Part shown: piece after piece, positions 54,442-62,926 of the stretch
Numbering within the stretch: position 1 is the first letter of the stretch
Layout of the letters: each line of letters begins with the position of its first letter
Assembly (NCBI RefSeq): GCF_000463155.2
Contig: NZ_AWFZ01000028.1
Coordinates: 840,910 to 904,909, forward strand
From: Siccibacter turicensis LMG 23730
Lineage (GTDB): Bacteria > Pseudomonadota > Gammaproteobacteria > Enterobacterales > Enterobacteriaceae
Direction of reading: 5' to 3'
Length of the DNA stretch: 64,000 nucleotides
Notes under the pieces: model-generated
Seen by the model: the letters and a program-made list of their open reading frames with translations, nothing else
Told to the model about the DNA's origin: nothing
Database searches by the model: none
Translations under genes and position numbers: made by a program

Positions 54442-55374
54442 CTACTGCTGCCAGTAGAGCGGCGTCCCGAATCTTTCCAGATAGTAATCAATCACCGCCC
54501 TGACGTTCAGCGGCGGATGCCGCGCGTGGGGATAAAGGGCGGCAATATGCTGGGGCTCAGGGTTGATCGCCGCTTCCCAGTCGGGCAACAGCCGCACCAG
54601 CTCGCCGCTGGCCAGCCGTTCGCTGATAAGCCAGTCGGGAAATAACACGATGCCCATTCCATCCAGCGCGGCGGTCAGAAGCGTCATGGCGTTGTTCGAC
54701 GCCAGCCGCGCCGGAACCGGATGGTGCACCCACTCGTCGTCCTGATGCCTGAACAGCCAGCGGTTCGGCCCGGACGAGCCGCGGTACACCAGACAGCTGT
54801 GGTGATGCAGCGCCTGCGGCGTGGTCGGCGTCCCCTGCTGCGCCAGATAGGCCTGCGACGCGGCCAGATAGTAGCGCTGCGTGCCGAATACCCGGGCGTG
54901 CCACGAGGCATCGCTTAGCGTACCAATGCGGAATACCACGTCGGCGGGGTCGCGATGCGGGTCGATATAGTCGTCGGTGAGGGTCAGCTCAATGCGCAGC
55001 TGCGGATAGCGCGCCGCCAGCGCGGTCAGCCCCGGTGCGATATGGCGCTGGCCGAAAAACACCGGGGCGTTGATGCGAACCAGCCCTGCCGGCTCGCTGG
55101 CGCGGTTTTGCAGCTCCTCCTGTGCCTGGCCCAGCTGTTCGCTGATGGCCCGGGCGTACTCCACAAACAGCCTCCCCGCTTCGGTGGCGATTACCGCCCG
55201 GGTATTGCGGTAGAACAGCTGCTGTCCGAGCGCATCTTCCAGCTGATGAATGGTGCGCGAAATCATTGAGGCGGATACCCCTTCGCGTCGCGCCACGACT
55301 GAAAAGCTTTGGGTTTCGAAAACCGCGAGAAAGAAGCGGAGCGCCCGCATAGAGATGGCGTCGGTCATCGGCAT
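54442..55374 (-). CDS. LysR-type transcriptional regulator
   Basis: 310 residues from the ATG at 55374; the longer frame upstream crosses into the divergent gene's leader. The N-terminal winged helix-turn-helix (ALRFFLAVFETQSFSVVARR, then MISRTIHQLEDALGQQLFYR) is followed by a substrate-binding domain of the CrgA/DsdC-like class. It is divergent from two small DMT-type membrane genes, the usual layout for a LysR regulator and its target, so it probably controls them. Inducer unknown. Confidence 0.9.
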   Translation of the reverse strand: MPMTDAISMRALRFFLAVFETQSFSVVARREGVSASMISRTIHQLEDALGQQLFYRNTRAVIATEAGRLFVEYARAISEQLGQAQEELQNRASEPAGLVRINAPVFFGQRHIAPGLTALAARYPQLRIELTLTDDYIDPHRDPADVVFRIGTLSDASWHARVFGTQRYYLAASQAYLAQQGTPTTPQALHHHSCLVYRGSSGPNRWLFRHQDDEWVHHPVPARLASNNAMTLLTAALDGMGIVLFPDWLISERLASGELVRLLPDWEAAINPEPQHIAALYPHARHPPLNVRAVIDYYLERFGTPLYWQQ

Positions 55375-55474
55375 TAATGCAATTCCTGCAAAGGTGTTTC
55401 CTGGATTATATCGTTTTTCCGGGCAATCACCTGCTTTATGCTGCCGCTCCTCTTTCAATCATGAGTACATATCT

Positions 55475-55909
55475 ATGCGGGCGTTATTACTGGTGCTGGT
55501 CATTGCCGGTGGGATGGGGTTATCCATAGAAGCGGGCCTGCTGGGGCCGCTGGGTCAACAGGTGGGGGATCTCTGGGCCACCTTCAGCATCTTCGGCGTG
55601 GGTGCCGCCCTGACGTTTTTACTGATGCTGTTTTTCAGCCCGCGCAACGCGCCGTCGCTGTTCGCCCAGCCGGGCTGGCAGCTCACCGGCGGTATTCTGG
55701 GCGCCGGCTACGTGATCGTCCTGACACTCGCCACGCCGGTCATCGGGGTCGCGATGACGATGATCGGCATTCTGGCGGGCCAGGTTTTCAAGAGCCTGAT
55801 CATTGACCACTTCGGGCTGTTCGGCACGCCGCACCGCAAGATTGATGCGCGTCGCGTCTATGCCCTGATTTTTATCATCATTGCCCTCGCGCTGGTGGCG
55901 ATGAGCTAA
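55475..55909 (+). CDS. Half-size DMT (YdcZ/DUF606) membrane protein, first of pair
   Basis: 144 residues from the ATG at 55475. About five hydrophobic helices: MRALLLVLVIAGGMGLSIEA, WATFSIFGVGAALTFLLMLF, LTGGILGAGYVIVLTLATPV, VAMTMIGILAGQVFKSLIID and YALIFIIIALALVAMS. YdcZ-like members of the drug/metabolite transporter superfamily, half the size of the ten-helix proteins. It lies nine bases before a paralogue, so the two probably form a heterodimer. Substrate unknown. Confidence 0.85.
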   Translation: MRALLLVLVIAGGMGLSIEAGLLGPLGQQVGDLWATFSIFGVGAALTFLLMLFFSPRNAPSLFAQPGWQLTGGILGAGYVIVLTLATPVIGVAMTMIGILAGQVFKSLIIDHFGLFGTPHRKIDARRVYALIFIIIALALVAMS

Positions 55910-55918
55910 GGAGAAACG

Positions 55919-56410
55919 ATGTCCCTGATAATGATTATTCTGGCCGTGGCGGGCGGCGCCTTGCTGAGCATCCAGGCCGCGATTAACGGCCAGCTTGGCA
56001 GCAAAGTCGGCGTATTTCGCAGCGCGTTCCTCACCTTTTCGGTTGGCGCGCTGGTGACGGCCCTGCTGATCGTCTTCTTCGAGCCTAAGCAGACGCTCAC
56101 GCTGTTCGACGTGCCGAAGTGGCAGCTTATCGGCGCCCTGTTTGGCGTGCCCTACATCGTGATTATGGTGCTGGCGGTGCAGCGTATCGGCACCGCGGTG
56201 GCGACGGTCGCGGTCATTTTTGGTCAGCTGACCATGAGTATGCTGATTGATAACTTCGGCTGGCTCAACAACCCGGCTATCCCCTTCTCCCCGACCCGAC
56301 TGGCCGCGGTAGTGTGCCTGGGCATCGCCCTGTACTTTATCTATTCGGGCAGCGTGTCAGCCAACCCGACCGAAGAGACGGACGGCAGCACGGCCAACGC
56401 GCCGCGCTAA
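55919..56410 (+). CDS. Half-size DMT (YdcZ/DUF606) membrane protein, second of pair
   Basis: 163 residues with about five helices. AGGALLSIQAAINGQLGSKV is the typical start of YdcZ proteins; GVPYIVIMVLAVQRIGTAVA follows. A hydrophilic tail (NPTEETDGSTANAPR) ends it. AAGGAGA precedes the start. Paired with the gene nine bases upstream and probably under the divergent LysR regulator. Confidence 0.87.
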   Translation: MSLIMIILAVAGGALLSIQAAINGQLGSKVGVFRSAFLTFSVGALVTALLIVFFEPKQTLTLFDVPKWQLIGALFGVPYIVIMVLAVQRIGTAVATVAVIFGQLTMSMLIDNFGWLNNPAIPFSPTRLAAVVCLGIALYFIYSGSVSANPTEETDGSTANAPR

Positions 56411-56476
56411 ACCGGACACGGTGTGAAGGGATTCACGCCGTGGCGCTCTTCTCCTCTCCACTCCCCTCGCCAACGG

Positions 56477-57100
56477 TTACTCCAGCGAAATAGTGCTTAT
56501 GCGATTTTTACGGTGTAGGAACGCCAGAAACTGCTGGTTGCTGTGCAGGCTGAGCTTATCCATCATGAAATATTTATGGACGCTGACGGTCTTACTATTA
56601 ATTTTCATCTCGGCTGCAATCTCAGCGATGCTGAAACCGTGGAGCATATACCAGGCAATGCGGCGCTGCTGTTCGGTTAATTTAAGCCGGCTACAGCGCG
56701 CGCAGTCGCGCATCGCCACTTCCCCGTTTCCGACCAGCGTTTCACGCCACGCCTGAATCACTTTTAGCGCCAGCTCGTTGATAGTGCATCGCTTATCGAG
56801 CCACAGCACTTTACTCAGACAAAACAGCGGCTTTTTGACCCGTACCGGCATCGTTTTTTCATAAAAACCGATAATCAGGCTGCGGGTTTTGCGCAGTGCC
56901 AGGGCAGGCCACAGGCAGTCGACATTATCGCCAGTATTAATAGAGAGCACGATAATATCCATTTCGGGCATCGTGCTGTTATTCACCTCATGGAAAAAAG
57001 CGGGTGCGCGGCAATATTTAGCCATAAACAGCTGCGAAAAGGCGCTCTCCAGCCCGCTGGCAAAATAACGATCGCGCTCTTCAATAACGATATTGATCAT
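56477..57100 (-). CDS. LuxR-type helix-turn-helix regulator next to an orphan fimbrial gene
   Basis: 207 residues from the ATG at 57100, preceded by AGGAAG; the longer upstream frame overlaps the fimbrial gene and is not used. The N-terminal half resembles a receiver-like domain without clear phospho-acceptor context. The C-terminal LuxR domain is clear: LTEQQRRIAWYMLHGFSIAE followed by IAAEMKINSKTVSVHKYFMM. It lies 64 bases after the fimbrial subunit gene on the same strand, so it may be co-transcribed and may control fimbriae, as FimW- or EcpR-like regulators do. That role is inferred. Confidence 0.82.
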   Translation of the reverse strand: MINIVIEERDRYFASGLESAFSQLFMAKYCRAPAFFHEVNNSTMPEMDIIVLSINTGDNVDCLWPALALRKTRSLIIGFYEKTMPVRVKKPLFCLSKVLWLDKRCTINELALKVIQAWRETLVGNGEVAMRDCARCSRLKLTEQQRRIAWYMLHGFSIAEIAAEMKINSKTVSVHKYFMMDKLSLHSNQQFLAFLHRKNRISTISLE

Positions 57101-57164
57101 ATTTATCTTCCTGATAAGGAGAAGAAGCCAGCCGGAGCCTGGCCCCGACCGGCCTGAAAGGCGA

Positions 57165-57692
57165 TCAGTTGTAATCCATGGTAAAGGTGGCAACCGCGTT
57201 GGCCTTGCCGGCGACAACCGTATCGGACGTCGAGCGATAGGCAGAATAGAAGTCGAGGGTGTTTTCTCCGGTTGAGACAAGCGGGTAGCTGTAGTCGCTG
57301 ACGGCGTTCAGCCCCAGTCCCGCTTTATCCGCAGTGCGCAGCGTAATGGCGATCCCTTTTGCCACCCCCTGTTCTGGCGTGAGCGCCAGCAGCGATGAAT
57401 TGGTCGCATCATTGAGGCCGTCGAATTTCACCCGAGCGGAGGTGATCGTTTCCGGGCAGCTTTTCAACGTAAGGGTAAATTTGGTTTCCGGTGATTCGTC
57501 GCCCGAGGCGGTGAAAGATGACTTTGCTACGTTGCCTAAATCAACCGTCATGGTGTCATTGGTGCCAATGTCGACCACACATGCCTGATCGACAATCGAG
57601 CCGGTAAAGTTCACCGTACCGTCTGCCGCATGCGTGTATTCCCCGCCTGCGGCCGTCATCGCAATAGCTGCGAAGATAAACTGTTTTTTCAT
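57165..57692 (-). CDS. FimA-type major fimbrial subunit, orphan
   Basis: 175 residues from the ATG at 57692. The signal peptide ends near THAADG. Fimbrial fold: VNFTGSIVDQACVVDIG with Cys38 pairing with Cys79 in LTLKSCPETI, and a C-terminal donor-strand region ending AVATFTMDYN. Such subunits need a periplasmic chaperone and an outer-membrane usher; none is encoded in this window. Either it uses machinery encoded elsewhere or it is a remnant of a lost cluster. Confidence 0.88.
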   Translation of the reverse strand: MKKQFIFAAIAMTAAGGEYTHAADGTVNFTGSIVDQACVVDIGTNDTMTVDLGNVAKSSFTASGDESPETKFTLTLKSCPETITSARVKFDGLNDATNSSLLALTPEQGVAKGIAITLRTADKAGLGLNAVSDYSYPLVSTGENTLDFYSAYRSTSDTVVAGKANAVATFTMDYN

Positions 57693-58358
57693 GGTTCCAT
57701 TCCTGAGTATATGAATCGTCCGCCAGCCAAGGGTGTGTGCTGCTGCAGGTTCACTTTCAGGTACAGACACGGCGAACGAGCAGCGCTACGCCGCGATAAA
57801 AAAGATCGGTGTATCGCCCGGTGGGATAAAGGTATTTACCTGAACGCACGGATCTCCCGGCTGCGGTGGGCGAAATTTACGTTTTGCAGCCGGAAGCTTC
57901 AATCGATTAGTAGTCCAGATTTGGATTGCCGCTGCGTCGAATTATCGTCTTGATGGCGAAACGCAACGGCAACGAAATAATGGCGGTCAGATTATCTCGG
58001 CGCGTTCTGGTTTATGCGTTTGTGTGCGGGACTACGCGCCTTTTTAAGCGCAGCGCGTAGAGGCTATTTTTGGCGCTGTACGGGGCAAAACACCGCTTCG
58101 TTATAAGAAAACCCTCCAGGACTATTCTCACAATTTAACGGCTGATTTTTGCGCATCTTTCAAATTAACTCATTGATTCTCCGCCGCTCGGTAAAAATAT
58201 TTGACAACAAGCGAAGCGTAAATATTCCCCGTACAGCCTGATTCCTGTATCACGGCTATTTGACGTCTCAGGGGGATGAGCTAGATTTATTAACGCAACA
58301 ACGAAATATGAGTGACGTCATATTTAGCGGTAAACTAACCCAAAGTGAGGACAGTATT
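57693..58358. other. Intergenic region between fimbrial gene and yciG, no gene seen
   Basis: 666 bases without a credible gene on either strand. Visibly richer in A and T than its surroundings, especially 58090-58340. It should hold the promoter of the leftward fimbrial gene and, near 58200-58340, that of yciG. TTGACA at 58201 is followed by AATATT at suboptimal spacing, so I do not call a promoter. Confidence 0.5.
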
Positions 58359-58535
58359 ATGGCTCAACAACGTGGTGGTTCCGGTAATTTTGCTGATGAT
58401 AAGCAGAAAGCTTCCGAGGCAGGTCGCAAAGGCGGCCAGCAGAGCGGCGGTAACTTCAAAAACGATCCTGAGCGCGCCTCTGAAGCAGGCAGCAAAGGTG
58501 GAAAAAACAGCCATGGCGGCGGTAAAAAATCCTGA
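58359..58535 (+). CDS. yciG: KGG-motif stress protein YciG
   Basis: 58 residues from the ATG at 58359, preceded by GAGGAC. Very hydrophilic, with KGG repeats: ASEAGRKGGQQSGG and ASEAGSKGGKNSHGG, the stress-induced acidophilic repeat pattern. In E. coli and Salmonella yciG is RpoS-dependent and linked to motility and stress; the molecular role is unclear. First gene of the yciG-yciE-katN set. Confidence 0.93.
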   Translation: MAQQRGGSGNFADDKQKASEAGRKGGQQSGGNFKNDPERASEAGSKGGKNSHGGGKKS

Positions 58536-58597
58536 TTTCTGATGCCGTACAATTAATTTATTCCTGGCAACGTTAGATATTATTTCTGCATCCACAT

Positions 58598-58639
58598 GCA
58601 GAGGTAATTACTCTGCGGGCGCAGTGTAGTCCGCAGAGT
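58598..58639 (+). repeat. Overlapping alternative hairpins between yciG and yciE
   Basis: GCAGAG (58598-58603) can pair with CTCTGC (58611-58616). Alternatively ACTCTGCGG (58610-58618) can pair with CCGCAGAGT (58631-58639). The two stems share CTCTGC and exclude each other. No T tract follows. The 289-base gap (58536-58824) holds no gene, although yciF occupies this place in related species. Confidence 0.55.
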
Positions 58640-58824
58640 TATTGAAGAATTAGTTATGGACACCTCAGCCATATTAATTTCATCATCCTTCTCATGGTCG
58701 CTATTTTATCGCCCATGAAGGACCATTTGACTTTACAGCCGAGTCATCCGGTTTATCTCGCGATAGACCAGATAATTATGCTGTATTTATTATTTGTAAA
58801 TGATGTATTCCGGGAGGCAATATA

Positions 58825-59331
58825 ATGACCTACGAAGAACATTACCATGACTGGTTACGCGATGCCCACGCTATGGAAAAGCAGGCTGAATCCATGCTCG
58901 AATCAATGGCGGGTCGTATTGATAACTACCCTGATTTGAAAGCCCGTATTCAGCAGCACCTCGACGAGACCAAAGGTCAACTCCAGATTCTGGAGCAGGT
59001 TTTAGAGCGCAACAATGTTTCTCACTCCATGATGAAAGACACCATGGGGAAAATGTCGGCCTTTGGTCAGTCCATTGGCGGCATGTTCACTTCCGATGAA
59101 ATCGTGAAGGGTGCTATCAGTAGCTACGTGTTCGAGCAGTTCGAAATCGGGTGCTACACCTCCCTGATCGCCGCCGCCGAAAAAGTGGGCGACCTCGAAG
59201 GCGTAGCAGCGTTTAAGCAGATCCTTGAGCAGGAAAAAGCGATGGCGGACTGGGCACTCACCCACCTGCCGGACGTGACGCAGCAGTACCTCACTCGCTC
59301 AGAAGCGCCGGGTGTAGAAGCGAAAAAATAA
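58825..59331 (+). CDS. yciE: Ferritin-like stress protein YciE
   Basis: 168 residues, DUF892 four-helix ferritin-like fold. HYHDWLRDAHAMEKQAESML, LDETKGQLQILEQVL and SYVFEQFEIGCYTSLIAAAE carry the Glu/His residues of a di-iron site. The C-terminal GVEAKK is as in E. coli YciE (168 residues). GGGAGG lies upstream of the ATG. RpoS-associated in relatives; biochemical role unknown. It lies 34 bases before katN. Confidence 0.94.
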   Translation: MTYEEHYHDWLRDAHAMEKQAESMLESMAGRIDNYPDLKARIQQHLDETKGQLQILEQVLERNNVSHSMMKDTMGKMSAFGQSIGGMFTSDEIVKGAISSYVFEQFEIGCYTSLIAAAEKVGDLEGVAAFKQILEQEKAMADWALTHLPDVTQQYLTRSEAPGVEAKK

Positions 59332-59365
59332 CCCGACCGCCGATTTTCTTCTCTAAGGAGAGCCT

Positions 59366-60247
59366 ATGTTTCGACACGTAAAACAACTTCAATATACGGT
59401 GCGGGTTGCAGAACCCAATCCGGGCCTGGCTAACCTGCTGCTTGAGCAGTTCGGTGGCCCTCAGGGCGAGCTGGCCGCCGCCTGCCGCTACTTCACCCAG
59501 GGTCTCGGCGACGACGATCCGGGCCGTAAAGCGATGCTGATGGATATCGCCACCGAAGAGCTGAGCCACCTTGAGATCATCGGCACCCTGGTAGGGATGC
59601 TGAACAAAGGGGCAAAAGGCGCGCTGGCGGAAGGGACCGAAAGCGAAGCGGAGCTGTACCGCTCCCTGAGTAACAATGGTAACGACAGCCACATCACCTC
59701 CCTGCTGTACGGTGGTGGGCCGCCGCTGACCAACTCCGGCGGCGTGCCGTGGACGGCAGCCTACATTGATACCATCGGCGAAGTGACCGCCGATCTGCGC
59801 TCTAACATTGCCGCCGAAGCGCGTGCAAAAATCATCTATGAGCGTCTTATCAATGTGACTGACGATCCAGGCGTGAAGGATGCACTGAGCTTCCTGATGA
59901 CTCGTGAAGTGGCGCACCAGCTCTCCTTTGAGAAGGCGCTCTACTCGATTCGCAACAACTTCCCTGCGGGCAAACTGCCACCGGTTGAAGAGTACGCTAA
60001 CACGTACTACAACATGTCGCAGGGGGATGACATCCGCGGTAGCTGGAACAGCGACGAGCACTTTAAATACGTTGCCGATCCGCAGCCAGCGGTGGATGGC
60101 GGCGACGGCTCTGCCTCAGTGAACCTGTCATCTGAACAGATGGCGATGCTGAAAGCGATGGCCGATCGCACCAAATCTGATACCGCTATCGACCCGATTA
60201 CCGGTGTCGATCTGGGTATCGGTGAGCCCCACGAGCGAAAAGGCTAA
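59366..60247 (+). CDS. katN: Manganese catalase KatN
   Basis: 293 residues, like Salmonella KatN. Non-heme dimanganese catalase: QFGGPQGELAAACRYFTQ, DIATEELSHLEIIGTLVGML, the central GVPWTAAYIDTIGEV, and FLMTREVAHQLSFEKAL supply the Glu/His metal ligands. Known role: cytoplasmic removal of hydrogen peroxide, expressed in stationary phase. AAGGAGAG precedes the start. In Salmonella it ends a yciGFE-katN operon; the same arrangement without yciF is seen here. Confidence 0.95.
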   Translation: MFRHVKQLQYTVRVAEPNPGLANLLLEQFGGPQGELAAACRYFTQGLGDDDPGRKAMLMDIATEELSHLEIIGTLVGMLNKGAKGALAEGTESEAELYRSLSNNGNDSHITSLLYGGGPPLTNSGGVPWTAAYIDTIGEVTADLRSNIAAEARAKIIYERLINVTDDPGVKDALSFLMTREVAHQLSFEKALYSIRNNFPAGKLPPVEEYANTYYNMSQGDDIRGSWNSDEHFKYVADPQPAVDGGDGSASVNLSSEQMAMLKAMADRTKSDTAIDPITGVDLGIGEPHERKG

Positions 60248-60258
60248 CGCCCTGACGC

Positions 60259-60293
60259 AAAAAAAAGCCCGCGCAGCTGCGCGGGCTTTTTTT
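60259..60293. terminator. Bidirectional terminator after katN
   Basis: A perfect palindromic stem GCCCGCGCAG/CTGCGCGGGC (60267-60286), with eight As before and seven Ts after. It ends katN and the convergent membrane-protein gene. Confidence 0.95.
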
Positions 60294-60304
60294 ATGGGTG
60301 CCGA

Positions 60305-60934
60305 TCAGTGCGCGGCGGCGAGCGCGGTAGCCACGCTGCGTTTTTCACGCCGTAACATGCCTGCCGTCAGGGTAAACAGCCCCACCATAAACGGGATCTC
60401 GTACAGCTCTTCAATCAAATCCTGATACTGCGGCTGGTGTAAAAACAGCGGCGCCAGCAGACGATGGTGCTCTACGGTATCGGAGATCAAAAACGCCACC
60501 ACCACCAGCGCTGCGGTCCAGACCGGCAGGGTCTCGCTGCGCAGACGGCGCATAACTTCCTGGCGCAGCACGCGGGAGAAGACCGGCATCAGCACCAGGG
60601 TACCGATCAGCACCACCGAGATGCCACGGAACACGATCTTAGGCTCATCCGGGAAGTAGTCGCGGCCCCAGCTGATGCTGCGTCCAAACAGCACCACCCA
60701 CCAGACAACGGCCCACAGCCAGAAAGTCCGCGAGCGCGCCGGCAGACCGGAGGAGAAGGCGTAGCACAGCGTGAAGGCCGCACCGAACAGTAGCCACAGC
60801 GCCTGAGCGTCTTCAATAACCTGCACCAGCCCGCCGTTAAATAACGCGAGATGGAGATCGGCCGCATATGGAAAGAGCACGGCAAGGACAATCAGACCAG
60901 CCGTAACGGGGGTGAGATGGGTATCAAGCTTCAT
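60305..60934 (-). CDS. Multi-helix inner-membrane protein, unrecognised
   Basis: 209 residues from the ATG at 60934; a TTG five codons upstream is the only alternative. No strong binding site is visible. About six hydrophobic helices (for example LTPVTAGLIVLAVLFPYAAD, FWLWAVVWWVVLFGRSIS and TAALVVVAFLISDTVEHHRL), with charged pieces SWGRDYFPDEPK and EELYEIPF. I do not recognise a named family. It is convergent with katN and separated by about 200 bases from the ABC operon to its right, so no partner is evident. Confidence 0.8.
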   Translation of the reverse strand: MKLDTHLTPVTAGLIVLAVLFPYAADLHLALFNGGLVQVIEDAQALWLLFGAAFTLCYAFSSGLPARSRTFWLWAVVWWVVLFGRSISWGRDYFPDEPKIVFRGISVVLIGTLVLMPVFSRVLRQEVMRRLRSETLPVWTAALVVVAFLISDTVEHHRLLAPLFLHQPQYQDLIEELYEIPFMVGLFTLTAGMLRREKRSVATALAAAH

Positions 60935-61130
60935 ACAGAATAATGCCAATTGAAATATCAGGCGGCTCAGGGTATGGCATCGACAGGTCGCCGACTTAAC
61001 GTTGCGTGTGCTTATTCTTAAGGAAAAGTTAATTTATTAGCATTTTGCATACAAGAAAGCACAATCTGTGAATGAGGCGGTGCGCTGCACCGAGCCTGTT
61101 GGTTCCCACCACCGACAGGCCCGGTTGAGA

Positions 61131-61889
61131 TCAGATGAAGTGAATATGCTTTTTCCCGTGCCAGGCCGAGGTCTCGATCCGCGTCTCGACCTTAAATACC
61201 TCCCGCAGCAGCGCTTCGGTCAGCACCTCATCCGGAGTACCGCTCGCCACCACGGTTCCCTTCTGCATGACAATCAACGCATCGCAAAACATCGCCGCAT
61301 GGTTAAGATCGTGGAGCGCCACGATGCTGGTCACCGGCAGGTCGCTGATAAGCCGCATTAATTGAATCTGATGATGAATATCGAGGTGGTTGGTCGGTTC
61401 ATCCAGCAGGATCTCGGAGGGGGCCTGGGCCAGCGCACGGGCAATATGCACCCGCTGGCGTTCCCCACCCGACAGGCTGAGCCACCCCTGTTCACTGCGA
61501 TCCAACATCTCAACGCGGTTGAGCGCGTCGTTGACGATGCGGTCATCCGCCGCGGTCCAGGAGGAGAGCGGCGAGTGGTGCGGAATACGCCCGAGCTTCA
61601 CCACGTCACGCACCCGGATGTCGGCGTCGGTACCGGCATGCTGCTCGACAAACGCCACTCGCCTCGCCACCTGCTTTTTGGCAATGCCGGCCATCGGCTG
61701 ACCGTCAAGCAGCACCCGTCCGGCGTGGGGGCGACGCAGCCCGGCGAGAATACGCAGCAGCGACGACTTCCCCGACCCGTTCGGGCCAAGCAGCCCCAGG
61801 GTTTGCCCTTCCGCGGCGCAAAGTGAGACGTTATCGACGATGACTTTTTTACCGACGCGCCAGGTAATATTTTCAGCGTGAATACTCAT
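61131..61889 (-). CDS. FecE/BtuD-type ATPase of iron-chelate or cobalamin ABC importer
   Basis: 252 residues. Walker A GPNGSGKSSLL, LSGGERQRVHIARALAQAP, Walker B EILLDEPTNHLD and ALHDLNHAAMFCD are intact. Of the class serving FecCD-type permeases. Its start overlaps the permease stop by four bases. The 240-base gap to the membrane-protein gene on the left contains no recognisable gene. Confidence 0.92.
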   Translation of the reverse strand: MSIHAENITWRVGKKVIVDNVSLCAAEGQTLGLLGPNGSGKSSLLRILAGLRRPHAGRVLLDGQPMAGIAKKQVARRVAFVEQHAGTDADIRVRDVVKLGRIPHHSPLSSWTAADDRIVNDALNRVEMLDRSEQGWLSLSGGERQRVHIARALAQAPSEILLDEPTNHLDIHHQIQLMRLISDLPVTSIVALHDLNHAAMFCDALIVMQKGTVVASGTPDEVLTEALLREVFKVETRIETSAWHGKKHIHFI

Positions 61890-62926
61890 TGCGGCCTCCG
61901 TCCACGATAGAGGATCGCGGCAAAGAACGGCACCCCTACCAGGGCGGTGACCACCCCTACCGGCAGGCTTTGCGGCGCGATGGCGGTACGCGCGGCGATA
62001 TCCGCCAGCACCATCAGAATGGCCCCCATCATGGCGCAGGCGATAAGCAGCGTGCGGTGCAGCGGCCCAAAGAAATAGCGCATCACGTGCGGGACCACCA
62101 GCCCGACGAAACCGATGGAGCCCGCCATGCTGACGATCGCCGCGGTCATCAGCGCCGTAACGGTAAACAGAATCAGCCTGACGTAGCCCACCGGAATGCC
62201 CAGCGAGGCCGCAGCGTCGTCGCCGAAGGTAAAGGCATCCAGCGCTTTGGCATACCAGAGGCAGACCGCCAGGCCAACCAGCACCACGCTCAGCACCAGC
62301 TGAAACTCCGGCCAGCGCACGCCGCTAAAGCTGCCCAGCAGCCAGAACATAACGTCCCGCGCCTGCTGCGCGCTGGCGGAGGTGCTGATGGTCCAGGCGG
62401 TAATGGCATTAAAGAGCTGCGACGCCGCGACCCCGGCCAGAATAGTGCGCTCGTTGCCGCCGCGTGCGCCGTTGGTCAACAGCGCGACGAAGGCAAAGGC
62501 AGCAAACGCGCCGGTAAAGGCCCCGGCGGAGAGCGATACCGCCCCGGTACCGATGCCCAGCACCACCACCGCAACGGCGCCGGTCGAGGCCCCGGCGGAG
62601 ACGCCCAGTACGTAGGGTTCAGCCAGCGCGTTTTTCAGCAGGCTCTGCAGCACCGCGCCGCAGATCGCCAGCCCGGCGCCGCAGCAGGCTGCCACCAGTG
62701 CACGGCTCAGGCGGAAGTCCCAGATCACGGTTTCATGGATGCGATTCAACGGCTGCGCCGTCAGGCCAAGCTTATTGGTCACGGCAAAAAAGGTGGTTCT
62801 GAGCGGAATGGTCAGCTCGCCCACCCCTACCCCGATCGCGATCACCAGCAGCAGAAGCGCCACGGAGGCAATAAACAGCGCCAGATGCTGCACGCTGCGT
62901 GTCGGACTCTGTACCAGGGCGGTCAT
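61886..62926 (-). CDS. FecCD-type permease of iron-chelate or cobalamin ABC importer
   Basis: 346 residues, about ten helices. DFRLSRALVAACCGAGLAIC, VLQSLLKNALAEPYVLGVSA and GSIGFVGLVVPHVMRYFFGP are the family hallmarks. Only one permease gene is present, so it should work as a homodimer, like BtuC or FhuB-half types. It overlaps the binding-protein stop by one base. Confidence 0.93.
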   Translation of the reverse strand: MTALVQSPTRSVQHLALFIASVALLLLVIAIGVGVGELTIPLRTTFFAVTNKLGLTAQPLNRIHETVIWDFRLSRALVAACCGAGLAICGAVLQSLLKNALAEPYVLGVSAGASTGAVAVVVLGIGTGAVSLSAGAFTGAFAAFAFVALLTNGARGGNERTILAGVAASQLFNAITAWTISTSASAQQARDVMFWLLGSFSGVRWPEFQLVLSVVLVGLAVCLWYAKALDAFTFGDDAAASLGIPVGYVRLILFTVTALMTAAIVSMAGSIGFVGLVVPHVMRYFFGPLHRTLLIACAMMGAILMVLADIAARTAIAPQSLPVGVVTALVGVPFFAAILYRGRRPQ

